From Micromonospora rubida (GTDB lineage: Bacteria > Actinomycetota > Actinomycetes > Mycobacteriales > Micromonosporaceae): a DNA stretch of 64,000 bases. The stretch covers positions 434,001 through 498,000 of the forward strand of contig NZ_JAAALO010000001.1 in assembly GCF_009908295.1 (NCBI RefSeq). Direction: 5' to 3'. Positions 19,487 through 27,565 of the stretch are shown here, in pieces. The notes below the pieces were generated by a model. The model was not told the DNA's origin. It was given only the letters and a program-made list of their open reading frames with translations, and made no database searches. Made by a program: the position numbers and the translations under genes. Every line of letters begins with the position of its first letter. Position 1 is the first letter of the stretch.

Positions 19487-20836
19487 GTGTCAGCCAAGGC
19501 TCCACACGTACTTGTCATCGGGGCCGGCACCGGCGGCCTGTGCCTGGCCCACGGGCTGCGCCGGGCCGGCCTCGACGTCTCGGTGTACGAACGCCACACC
19601 ACCCGCGCCGACGGGCTGCTCGGCTACCGCGTCGGCATCAGCCCCACCGGCAGCAGGGCGCTGCGTGAGTGCCTGCCGCCGGAACTGTTCGACACCTTCG
19701 TCGTCACCTGCGCCCGCGCCCCCCGCTACTTCAACGTCATCACCGAACGGATGCGCCAGACCGCGTCGTTCGAGCTGCGGCCGGACACCGACCCGGTCGA
19801 CACCGAACGCTCCGTCGCGCGCATGACCCTGCGCCAGGTGCTGCTCACCGGCCTGGAGGACGCCGTCCACTTCGGCCGGACCTTCACCCGGTACGAACAA
19901 CGCGACGACGGCACCGTCACCGCTTACTTCGCCGACGGCAGCAGCGCCACCGGTGATCTGCTGGTCGCCGCGGACGGCACGCACTCCGCGGTCCGCCGCC
20001 AGTACCTGCCGCACGCCGCCAGCCGGGACGCCGGCACCATCAACATCGCCACCCGGATCCCGCTGACCGACCACACCCGCGAACTGATCCCGGAGCGGCT
20101 CCAGCAGGGCATCTCCCTGATCTTCGGCGCCGGCGGGATGATGGGCGTGCTGCACGTGATGGAGTTCAAGTGGGGCCACCACGGCGAGATCAAACCCGGG
20201 GTCACCGACGCCGACGCCGCCCTGTTGCGCCGCTGGCCGGGCCTGCGCCACGACACCACCCGCGACAACATCAACCTCATCGTGTGGAGCACCGCCCGCC
20301 GCTTCCCCGCCGACATCATGCGGCGCCGAGGCCGCGAACTGGTCGAGGTCGCCCAGGAACTCACCCGAGGCTGGCACCCGAGGCTCCGCGAGGTGCTGGC
20401 CCGCTGCGACCCGGGCAGCGCCCTGCCGGTCAAGGTGTCCACCGCCGAGCCGGTGCAGCCGTGGAAGAGCAGCACCGTCACCCTGCTCGGCGACGCGATC
20501 CACAGCATGACCCCGGGCCGCGGGGTCGGCGCGAACACCGCCCTGCGCGACGCCGCCCTGCTCAGCCGCCAGGTCAGGCTGGCGGCCTCCGGCGGCAAGA
20601 CCCTGGTGCAGGCCGTCGCCGACTACGAGGCCGCGATGATCCCGTACGGCTTCGACCGGGTCGCCGACTCGTTGCGCAGCAGCGGCACCAGCGGCGACGA
20701 CGCGCTGTACCGGCCGGTGATCGGCCGGCTCGCGCTGCTCGGGGCGCGCAGCTACTTCGGCGTCACCAGCAGGGTGCCCGCACTGCGCCGCAGGTTCGTC
20801 GACGACTTCTACACCTACCGTGGCGAGGCCGACTGA
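19487..20836 (+). CDS. FAD-dependent aromatic polyketide hydroxylase
   Basis: A 449-residue group A flavoprotein monooxygenase. The N-terminal Rossmann motif is VLVIGAGTGGLCLAHGLRRAG, the mid-protein DG motif is LLVAADGTHSAVRRQ, and the GD motif is TLLGDAIHSMTPGRGVGAN. Such enzymes hydroxylate the cyclised polyketide with NAD(P)H and oxygen, matching the hydroxylase of spore-pigment clusters (whiE ORFVIII position). It starts with GTG 15 bp after the cyclase. A strong hairpin follows 8 bp after the stop, marking the right edge of the cluster. Confidence 0.9.
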   Translation: MSAKAPHVLVIGAGTGGLCLAHGLRRAGLDVSVYERHTTRADGLLGYRVGISPTGSRALRECLPPELFDTFVVTCARAPRYFNVITERMRQTASFELRPDTDPVDTERSVARMTLRQVLLTGLEDAVHFGRTFTRYEQRDDGTVTAYFADGSSATGDLLVAADGTHSAVRRQYLPHAASRDAGTINIATRIPLTDHTRELIPERLQQGISLIFGAGGMMGVLHVMEFKWGHHGEIKPGVTDADAALLRRWPGLRHDTTRDNINLIVWSTARRFPADIMRRRGRELVEVAQELTRGWHPRLREVLARCDPGSALPVKVSTAEPVQPWKSSTVTLLGDAIHSMTPGRGVGANTALRDAALLSRQVRLAASGGKTLVQAVADYEAAMIPYGFDRVADSLRSSGTSGDDALYRPVIGRLALLGARSYFGVTSRVPALRRRFVDDFYTYRGEAD

Positions 20837-20844
20837 CCCTGCCC

Positions 20845-20884
20845 GCGCGGGCCCGGCACCGACCTACGGGTGCCGGGCCCGCGC
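20845..20884 (+). terminator. strong GC hairpin after the hydroxylase gene
   Basis: Perfect 16-bp inverted repeat, 20845-20860 with 20869-20884, and an 8-base loop (GACCTACG). It lies 8 bp after the hydroxylase stop. There is no T-run, typical of actinobacterial terminators. Confidence 0.8.
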
Positions 20885-21320
20885 TGTCCGGGTCAGGTCG
20901 CATGCCCTCGGTTGGACGGCGGGTCGGCGAGCCTGTGCCGAAGTCGGCCTACCTCTGACGTGGTCCGGGTCCGTATGAGCGCACACGATCGCGGGGCACA
21001 CAACCGGGCTGGATCTTAGGTCTCCGTTCATCGTCAGGGCGGCGGTCGATTTCGGTTGGTGGCGATCGCGCCTGCCACCGCCGAAGTCGAAGACGTAGCC
21101 GTGCGTCTCCCGCGCCTCGACGCACGCCCGCGACGCGGCGGAGCGCGGACGCCCCGCCGAATCACGGTGAGTCACCCCGTCGCCACCCCGGGTGCGAAGC
21201 ACCCCACCAGCGCAGGAAGCCCACGGACCGCCCTGTCGCCGATACGGCGCGTGTGCGAAGCTGCGACGGATTTTTCTCGCGACTTTTCACCGACCACACT
21301 CAATAAGAGGGAGGTTTGCC
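20885..21320. other. intergenic region, no gene recognised
   Basis: About 435 bp between the polyketide cluster and the HhH membrane protein. Short open frames lack codon bias and homology that I can recognise. The last 60 bp (around 21270-21312) are comparatively AT-rich and likely carry the promoter for the next gene, but no firm -35/-10 pair stands out. Confidence 0.5.
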
Positions 21321-22706
21321 GTGCCGTCGACTTTCGGGCAATGGCTGATCGTGATCCTGGCTCTGCTGCTGGGTTCGGCGGCCGGATGGGTGCTACGCGG
21401 CCGGCAGGACGCACCGGCCACCGTTAAGCCCATCGTGGAGGGCGACCCCGTCGCCGGGGTCGCCGTGGTGTCCACCCCGACCGCCGAGGCCACCGTCGAC
21501 GCGCACCGGCCGGAGGCGATCGTGGCCCCGGCCGTGGCCCCTGCCGCCGTGGTCGACCCCCCCGCTCCGGAGACCGCCGAGGCGACCCAACCGGGCGCGG
21601 TCCTCGCCGACACCGACCCGACGGTCTTCGCCCCCGACGACACCGCCACCACAGGTGTCCCCGCCGACGCCGAGCCCGGCCCTGGCCCCGCCTCCGCTCC
21701 TGCCACCGACCCGAGCCCGGTGGACGCGATCACGACCGAATCGCTCTCGGCCGACGCTGCCGTCGACAACGGAGCGACGAAGGCCGGCCCGTTCGTCGAC
21801 GAGGTCCGGACGGACGACGAGGCCAGCCCGGCCGCGCCGGCCACCCCGGCCCACACCGACGCCGTGCCGATCGAGGCCGCCCACACGGAGGCCACTCCGG
21901 TCGAGGCCGCCCACACGGAGGCCGCTCCCGCCGCGACCACGCCGGCTGAGGACGCGGCGGAGGAGCCCGCTCCCGTCGGGACCCCGGCGGCTGAGGAAGC
22001 TCCGGTCCCGGCGGCTGAGGAAGCTCCGGTCCCGGCAGTCGCCGGGCCGATCGTGCCGGCCCCCCGGGCCGCCGCCGACGACGCCGAGCCGGCCCCGGCC
22101 GTTCCCGACGACGCCGAGCCGGCCCCGGCCGTTCCCGACGACGCCGAGCCGGCCCCGGCCGTTCCCGACGACGCCGAGCCGGCCCCGGCCGTTCCCGACG
22201 ACGCCGAGCCGGCCCCGGCCGTTCCCGACGACGCCGAGCCGGCCCCGGCCGTTCCCGACGACGCCGAGCCGGCCCCGGCCGTTCCCGACGACGCCGAGCC
22301 GGCCCCGGCCGTTCCCGACGACGCCGAGCCGGCCCCGGCCGTTCCCGACGACGCCGAGCCGGCCCCGGCCGGGTCCCGGGACGGCGTCGGCGAGGCCGGC
22401 CCGTCGGCCCCGGACGTGGCCCCTGTCCCCACTCCGTCAGCCGGTTCCGCAACCGCCGACGACTTCCGGCGCATCCAGGGCATCGGGCCGAAGATGGCCG
22501 CCGCGCTCCAGGGCGCCGGCATCCGCACCTACCGGCAGCTCGCCGACCTGGACGAGGCCGGACTGCGGGACACCATCCGCACCGCCGGCCTCCGGGGGGC
22601 GCCGAGCCTGGCCACCTGGCCCCAGCAGGCCAAGGTGCTCGCGGGCGCCCCGGCTGAGGCCGACCAGGCCCTCCCCGCGCCGGTCGGCGCCGACGACCTG
22701 TCCTGA
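21321..22706 (+). CDS. membrane-anchored helix-hairpin-helix protein with repeat linker
   Basis: A 461-residue protein of unknown function. It has one N-terminal transmembrane helix (WLIVILALLLGSAAGWVL), a long Pro/Ala/Glu/Asp-rich disordered stretch of about 330 residues, and a C-terminal helix-hairpin-helix domain (FRRIQGIGPKMAAALQGAGI, then TYRQLADLDEAGL) of the kind found in DUF4332-like and DNA-binding proteins. The linker contains ten DDAEPAPAVP units. The GTG start is preceded by GAGGGAGG. The layout suggests a DNA- or protein-tethering function at the membrane, but that is inference. An in-frame extension to 21192 is probably untranslated. Confidence 0.8.
   Translation: MPSTFGQWLIVILALLLGSAAGWVLRGRQDAPATVKPIVEGDPVAGVAVVSTPTAEATVDAHRPEAIVAPAVAPAAVVDPPAPETAEATQPGAVLADTDPTVFAPDDTATTGVPADAEPGPGPASAPATDPSPVDAITTESLSADAAVDNGATKAGPFVDEVRTDDEASPAAPATPAHTDAVPIEAAHTEATPVEAAHTEAAPAATTPAEDAAEEPAPVGTPAAEEAPVPAAEEAPVPAVAGPIVPAPRAAADDAEPAPAVPDDAEPAPAVPDDAEPAPAVPDDAEPAPAVPDDAEPAPAVPDDAEPAPAVPDDAEPAPAVPDDAEPAPAVPDDAEPAPAVPDDAEPAPAGSRDGVGEAGPSAPDVAPVPTPSAGSATADDFRRIQGIGPKMAAALQGAGIRTYRQLADLDEAGLRDTIRTAGLRGAPSLATWPQQAKVLAGAPAEADQALPAPVGADDLS
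22077..22370 (+). repeat. ten-copy 30-bp minisatellite
   Basis: A 30-bp unit (GACGACGCCGAGCCGGCCCC plus 10 bases) repeated ten times in tandem: nine copies are complete and identical at nucleotide level, and the tenth diverges at its last six bases. It encodes DDAEPAPAVP repeats in the linker of the HhH protein. Identity including third codon positions implies very recent expansion or gene-conversion-like homogenisation. Confidence 0.95.
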
Positions 22707-23236
22707 CCGACGGCGTCGGTCGGTGGCCCTGCGCGGGCCATCGACCGGCGCGCGGCCGACCGTTCCTCGTCATCACCCCGGGCGATGACGCTCTGGCCGC
22801 CGGCACCATGTTCAGCCTCAGTCAGCCGAAGGCGTGGCAACCCGGCCGCCTCCGGCTGACGGTCCACGAAGGCCCGGCCGACGGTCGGCCCGGTGATCCG
22901 ACGCCGTTCCCGGTCGGTCGGGCCGATCTGGGGCGCGGGGTTGCCCGGCCGGGTCTCACAGTCCTGACCGGGACGGCCTACCAGCCCTGCTCACCGCCGC
23001 CCTCGGGAACGCCACCCGCCGCCGCAGGTCACTGTGCCCCGGCGATGCCGGAGCTCACCTACGTCACCGTGACCGAGCACCGGCGCAGCCGGGGTCGCCG
23101 GCCCGGGCCGCCCGGCTGTGGCGCTGACCGAAGTCGGGCAACCGTCCCGCCTGCTCGGCCCGGACGCCGTTTAGCCGGTCGGCGCAGTTGGGTACAACGG
23201 GGCTCACCTTGACTCACCACAACCCGGGAGGAAGCC
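22707..23236. other. intergenic region, no gene recognised
   Basis: About 530 bp without a convincing coding region. A 134-codon open frame (22808-23212) has an amino-acid composition like random GC-rich sequence. A good ribosome site (GGGAGGAAG) just before 23237 belongs to the next small gene. Confidence 0.5.
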
Positions 23237-23446
23237 ATGCGGCGTGGCCCGTCGATTTTGGGAATCATCCTTGTCATCTGGCTCGTCATCGGCGCGATCG
23301 CCGCAGGCCAGCGTGGCTACTACAAGGGCGACGACACGAACTGCGCCGAGGCGGGCACCATCCTGGTGACCATCGTGGCCGGCCCACTGAACTACATCGG
23401 TGCCAACCCGAAGATCGACTGCGATCTTCCAGAGCCGTCCAAGTAG
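23237..23446 (+). CDS. small conserved membrane protein
   Basis: A 69-residue protein with one N-terminal transmembrane helix (SILGIILVIWLVIGAIAAGQ) followed by a short segment with two Cys residues (TNCAEAG and KIDCDL) and GPLNYIGANPKI. Its compact conserved-looking sequence and strong GGGAGGAAGCC ribosome site support a real gene; I recall similar small proteins in Micromonospora but cannot name a family. The position of the Cys pair after the helix could allow a disulfide outside the membrane. Function unknown. Confidence 0.75.
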   Translation: MRRGPSILGIILVIWLVIGAIAAGQRGYYKGDDTNCAEAGTILVTIVAGPLNYIGANPKIDCDLPEPSK

Positions 23447-23606
23447 GCCCACCCGCATCCGGCCCGCGCCCCCACCTCAGGGGCGCGGGCCGTTGCATGC
23501 CCGCCCGGCCCTGCTCTTCCGGGGACGCGTCGGCCCTTGGGGGGCGGAGCACCACCTCCAGGGCATCCTAGGAGGCTGGTTTTAGTCCTTCCGGAGCCGC
23601 CGGGGG

Positions 23607-25886
23607 TCAGCCGCCGACGTGGATGCCCGGACGGCGGGACGGGTCCGGCTCGGACCTGCGGATGATCTCCCGTACGACGGGCGGGGTGTCGCCGCGGCCG
23701 AGGATCAGGTACCGCAGCAGGTGGGCGATGGGGTTGCCCTCGGACCACTCGAAGTGGGCGTGCGGGCGTACGCCGGTGGCGTCGCGCAACGCGAGCAGGA
23801 TCGCGGCGATCGCGTTCGGCACGGCCGGGCTCGCCGCCCGCAGCACCCGGAACCCGCCGGCCTCCACCCCGTGCACCCGCAGCACCCGGCTGAACTCCGA
23901 CGGGTCGACCACGTCGATCTCCAGGAACAGCACGTCGGCGGCCCCCGGGACCGGGTTCATGCCGCGCTGCGCGCGCTCCTTGACCCGATACTCGCTGACC
24001 GCACCGCTGTCGCGCCTCTTGGCGATCAGGTGCAACCGGCCGTCATGGGCCAGGGACTCGGCGACGAACCGGCGGGCGGCGTCGTCGAACTCGATCCGCT
24101 CGGCGCGCAGCTCGGTGGTGCGGGTGACCCGGGAGACCAGCGAGACGACGACGATGCCGGCCACGAACATGCCGGAGATCGCGATCCCGTCCGGCTTCTC
24201 GATCACGTTCTCGGCCAGGGCGTAGAGCAGCACCGCCGTGAGCACGGCGAAGCCGGCCGCGGCGACCCGCTGGCGGGCACGGGCCGCCGCGGCAGTCACC
24301 GCCACCGCGCCGGAGACCATCATCGCCAGGATGCCGGTGGCGTACGCGCCGGCCTGGGCGTTGACGTCGGCGCGGAAGGCAACGGTGATGGCGATGCTGA
24401 TCAGCGTGTAGACGATCACCACCGGGCGCACCGCCCGTCCCCACTCCGGAGCCATCCCGTACATGGGCAGGTAGCGCGGCACGATGTTGATCAGGCCGGC
24501 CATCGCGGAGGCGCCGGCGAACCAGAGGATCAGCACGCTGCTGACGTCGTAGACGGTGCCGAACCCCTCGCCGAGGCGCTCGTGGGCCAGCCAGGCCAGC
24601 GCCCGGCCGTTGGCCGCGCCGCCGGGCTGGAACTCCCGCGCCGGGATCAGCACGGTGGTGACGAAGGTGGTGCCGACCAGGTACACCGACATGATCAGCG
24701 CGGCGGTGGTGAGCAGCCGGCGGGTGTTGCGGATCCGGGCGGCCAGCCGCCGGGCGGCGTCCGGGCCGTTCCCGCGTACCAGCGGCATCATGCTCACCCC
24801 GGTCTCGAAGCCGGAGAGCCCCAGCACCAGCAGCGGGAAGGCCAGCACCGCCGGACCGACCACGTCGGCGAACCCGGAGCCGCCGGCGGTCAGCGCGCTG
24901 GACCAGTCGCCCACCGTGGCCGGCTCGGCGACGATCTGCGCCAGCCCCGCCACCACGATCACCGCGTTCAGCGCGAGGAAGACCGCGACCAGCGGGATGG
25001 CCACGGTCACCGCCTCGCTGAACCCCATCAGGAACACCCCGCCCAGCACGAGCAGCAGCACCACGGTCACCGCCACCGCCGCGAGATCACCGTGCGGGGC
25101 GGACGCCGGCAGGTACGGGTTCTCCAGCAGATGAACGGTCGCGTCGGCGGCCGACAGGGTGATCGTGATGATCCACGAGGTGGCGACGAAGCCGAGCAGG
25201 ACGAGGACGAAGATCTTGCCGCGCCAGAACGGCAGCAGCCGCTCCAGCATCGCCACCGAGCCCTGCCCGTGCGGGCTCTCCCCGGCGACCCGCCGGTACA
25301 TCGGCAGCATCCCGAACAGGGTCAGCGCCACGATCAGCAGCGTGGCCAGCGGGGACAGCGCCCCGGCGGCGAGCGCGGCGATTCCCGGAAGGTACGACAG
25401 GGTGGAGAAGTAGTCCACCCCGGTCAGGCACATCACCTGCCACCAGGGGTGGGTCTTCGCCTGCGCCTCCCCGGCCTCCGGCCCGACCGGCTGCACCCGG
25501 TGCTGGAACAGCCAGCGGCGCAGCCGGCCCGCGGGCTCGCCCCTGGGGCCGGGGCGCTCAACGCGCTCCGGGATCGCCGCCGTGCCGAGGCCGCCGGGGC
25601 CGCCCAGGCGCGGGTCCCGGGCGGCCCGCTCGGCCGGGCTGGGGCCCTGGGCAGGCTGCTCCCCCGGGCCCGGGCCCTGGACAGGCCGCTCCCCCGGGCC
25701 CGGCTCCCGGGCGGCCCGCGCCTGGCGGCTCGGGTCCCGGGCGGCCCGCTCCGACCGGCTCGGGTCCCGGGCGGCGTCCCCGTCGCCCGACGGGTCCCGG
25801 GGCGCGCGGGGTTTCCGGTCGGGATTCGGCGCACGCCGGTGCTCCCGGGCCCGCCTCGGCCGCGCACCGTCCCGCCGCTCCGCCAT
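23607..25886 (-). CDS. APC-family amino acid permease with disordered N-terminus
   Basis: A 759-residue secondary transporter. After a 130-residue hydrophilic N-terminus rich in Arg/Pro with repeated RAARDPS units, TM1 begins in [21 protein letters not shown], and about 12 hydrophobic segments follow. The C-terminal 170 residues are cytosolic ([13 protein letters not shown], then [16 protein letters not shown]). The family imports amino acids or related solutes by proton symport. The substrate is unclear. The ATG at 25886 is chosen as the first Met of the coherent protein; the frame is open further upstream through unrelated sequence. Confidence 0.85.
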   Translation of the reverse strand: MAERRDGARPRRAREHRRAPNPDRKPRAPRDPSGDGDAARDPSRSERAARDPSRQARAAREPGPGERPVQGPGPGEQPAQGPSPAERAARDPRLGGPGGLGTAAIPERVERPGPRGEPAGRLRRWLFQHRVQPVGPEAGEAQAKTHPWWQVMCLTGVDYFSTLSYLPGIAALAAGALSPLATLLIVALTLFGMLPMYRRVAGESPHGQGSVAMLERLLPFWRGKIFVLVLLGFVATSWIITITLSAADATVHLLENPYLPASAPHGDLAAVAVTVVLLLVLGGVFLMGFSEAVTVAIPLVAVFLALNAVIVVAGLAQIVAEPATVGDWSSALTAGGSGFADVVGPAVLAFPLLVLGLSGFETGVSMMPLVRGNGPDAARRLAARIRNTRRLLTTAALIMSVYLVGTTFVTTVLIPAREFQPGGAANGRALAWLAHERLGEGFGTVYDVSSVLILWFAGASAMAGLINIVPRYLPMYGMAPEWGRAVRPVVIVYTLISIAITVAFRADVNAQAGAYATGILAMMVSGAVAVTAAAARARQRVAAAGFAVLTAVLLYALAENVIEKPDGIAISGMFVAGIVVVSLVSRVTRTTELRAERIEFDDAARRFVAESLAHDGRLHLIAKRRDSGAVSEYRVKERAQRGMNPVPGAADVLFLEIDVVDPSEFSRVLRVHGVEAGGFRVLRAASPAVPNAIAAILLALRDATGVRPHAHFEWSEGNPIAHLLRYLILGRGDTPPVVREIIRRSEPDPSRRPGIHVGG

Positions 25887-26107
25887 GCCACGCCACCCCT
25901 TCACGCCCTGCTCCGACGGTAGGCGGTGCCGGCGGCGTCGCCCGCCGGAACGGTGAGGAAGGCCGGCGGAATGGCGCGTGGACCCGGCAGGGTCACCGAC
26001 GACCAGCGAAGCGGGCCACGCGGCGACGGGGAGCAGCACGGTGATGGGGGCGGCTGGTGGCGAGGGCGGCGGGTCAGCTCGGCCCGACGGCGCGGCACGC
26101 GCGAGGC

Positions 26108-26598
26108 TCAGCTCAGCGCGGCGGACCAGGCGTCCCGGTGCGCGTCGAGGTACCCCGCCACGTCCCGCCAGCAGGGGCCGTCGGGGGCCCAGATCCGGGC
26201 CCCCGGGCTGCCGACCCTCCCGGGTCCCGGCGGCGAGCAGGTCGTACATCGCCCGGGCCCGCGCCGCCCGAGCACCCGAGCGCCCGGGGCAGTTCGACCC
26301 GGTCCGGGCCGTCGAGGCCGTAGCCGTCGGCGGGGCCCGCAGCCGCGCCGCCGACTCCCGCACCGGCCGGCCCGACGCATCCCGGCCCGCTCTGCGCCGC
26401 GTACGCCAGCTCCCACAGCCGCGAACCCCGGCCCGGCGGCGTCCCAGTCGATCAACCCCCGGCCGCGCGACGACCGGACCAGATGTCACGGTGCGGCGTC
26501 GTGTCGGTCCACTGACCGGCCGGGCGCCGGACGGTGTCGCCGACCCGGACGACGCTCACGGTGGCGTTGCCGGGCGGCGGCTGTTCGCCGGTCGTCAT
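26108..26598 (-). pseudogene. phosphotransferase (APH-like) remnant
   Basis: Decayed aminoglycoside-phosphotransferase-like gene. The start is intact: ATG at 26598 gives [20 protein letters not shown] followed by [10 protein letters not shown], a common opening of actinobacterial APH-family proteins. The kinase core is then missing. [11 protein letters not shown], the post-catalytic motif, appears in another frame at about 26455, and the end [19 protein letters not shown] is in frame at 26108-26200. An internal deletion of about 100 or more codons plus at least one frameshift explains the pattern. No catalytic HxD segment can be found, so the product would be inactive. Confidence 0.65.
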
Positions 26599-26670
26599 CC
26601 GGCCATCCTGCCCGGGACAGGGGGATGCCCCCGCGCTCCCCCCCGGTAGCGCGGGGACCCCCCGTCCCGG

Positions 26671-27441
26671 CTACTGCAGGAGCGCCCCGAGGGGCGACAG
26701 CAGCAGCCGGCCGAGCGCGGCGGCGTTGTCGTCCAGCCGTTCGCGCTCACACTCACGGGCCTCCGGGTCGTGCCGGCAGCGCCAGATCTTCTGCGCGTTG
26801 CGCCAGGCCACGTTCCGGGTGTACTCCACCAACTCGCCCTGGTACCAGTCGTCGATGTCGCCGTTGAGCATGTCGATCATGATCTGCCAGTTGTCCAGGT
26901 AGCCGCGGCGCAGCTCCGGGATCCGCTCCGCGAAGATCTGATTGATCTCCAGGTAGTCGTGGTGCTGCTCGCTGCCGTCGACCGGCTCGGACTCCAGGCT
27001 GTCGAACGTGGTCACCAACGCGAACGGCAGGTCGTAGTTGATGTGCGCGTTCACCCCGGCCGCGGCCGAGGGCAGCGGCCGGGCGTCCGGGCCACGCATC
27101 CGCCGGAACAGGCACACCCAGGCCCGCGGCGTGACCGGGCTCGACTCGGTCCAGTACCGCAGCGCGTCGAAGTAGCGGGCGGCGAACTCCACGTCGAGCC
27201 GGGCCAGGAAGACCGGGTCGGCGAAGCGGTCGTCGTACAGGCCGTTGAGCACGCTGGTGGTGATGGTCAGGTAGAGCTCGTTGAAGTCCGCGAGGGGGCA
27301 GCTGCGCTCCAGCGGCGGCAGCCGGACCAGCATGTCCTGGAGTTTGGTGAGGTGGTCGACCACCGCCGGCACGTCCGCCGGGTGGTCGGCCAGCAGGCCG
27401 ACGATGTCCTGGTGTACCGGGCCCCAGACCGGTTCGCCCAT
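26671..27441 (-). CDS. DUF5995-like protein
   Basis: A 256-residue soluble protein resembling DUF5995 family members. Characteristic stretches are DFNELYLTITTSV, FADPVFLARLDVEFAARYFDAL and GVNAHINYDLPFALV. The His in NAHINYDLP and surrounding acidic residues are conserved-looking, suggesting an enzymatic or ligand-binding site, but no reaction is established for this family. It lies downstream of the LuxR-type gene on the same strand and is separated from it by a palindromic hairpin, so it is probably transcribed independently. Confidence 0.65.
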   Translation of the reverse strand: MGEPVWGPVHQDIVGLLADHPADVPAVVDHLTKLQDMLVRLPPLERSCPLADFNELYLTITTSVLNGLYDDRFADPVFLARLDVEFAARYFDALRYWTESSPVTPRAWVCLFRRMRGPDARPLPSAAAGVNAHINYDLPFALVTTFDSLESEPVDGSEQHHDYLEINQIFAERIPELRRGYLDNWQIMIDMLNGDIDDWYQGELVEYTRNVAWRNAQKIWRCRHDPEARECERERLDDNAAALGRLLLSPLGALLQ

Positions 27442-27548
27442 GTCTCCTCCACTGTGGTCCGAGGCACCCCCGTGCCGCCGTCATCGGAGCACAGCCTTTC
27501 AGCCACGGCCCGTGCGGCGGATCAGTAGAACGACGTATAAGCAGCCGA

Positions 27549-27562
27549 CCGACGTACGTCGG
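27549..27562 (-). terminator. palindromic hairpin after the LuxR-type gene
   Basis: CCGACGTACGTCGG is a perfect 14-bp palindrome, extended by flanking AGCCG and CGGCT arms with a one-base bulge. It lies immediately after the TAG stop of the LuxR-type regulator on the minus strand. It could also be a protein-binding site. Confidence 0.45.
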
Positions 27563-27565
27563 CGG

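Noticed and set aside
22077..22370. Tandem 30-bp repeats as a CRISPR array
   Set aside because: Units are directly adjacent with no spacers and lie in a continuous coding frame.
22808..23212. 134-codon open frame between the HhH and small membrane protein genes
   Set aside because: No ribosome site, no recognisable motif, composition as expected for random GC-rich sequence.
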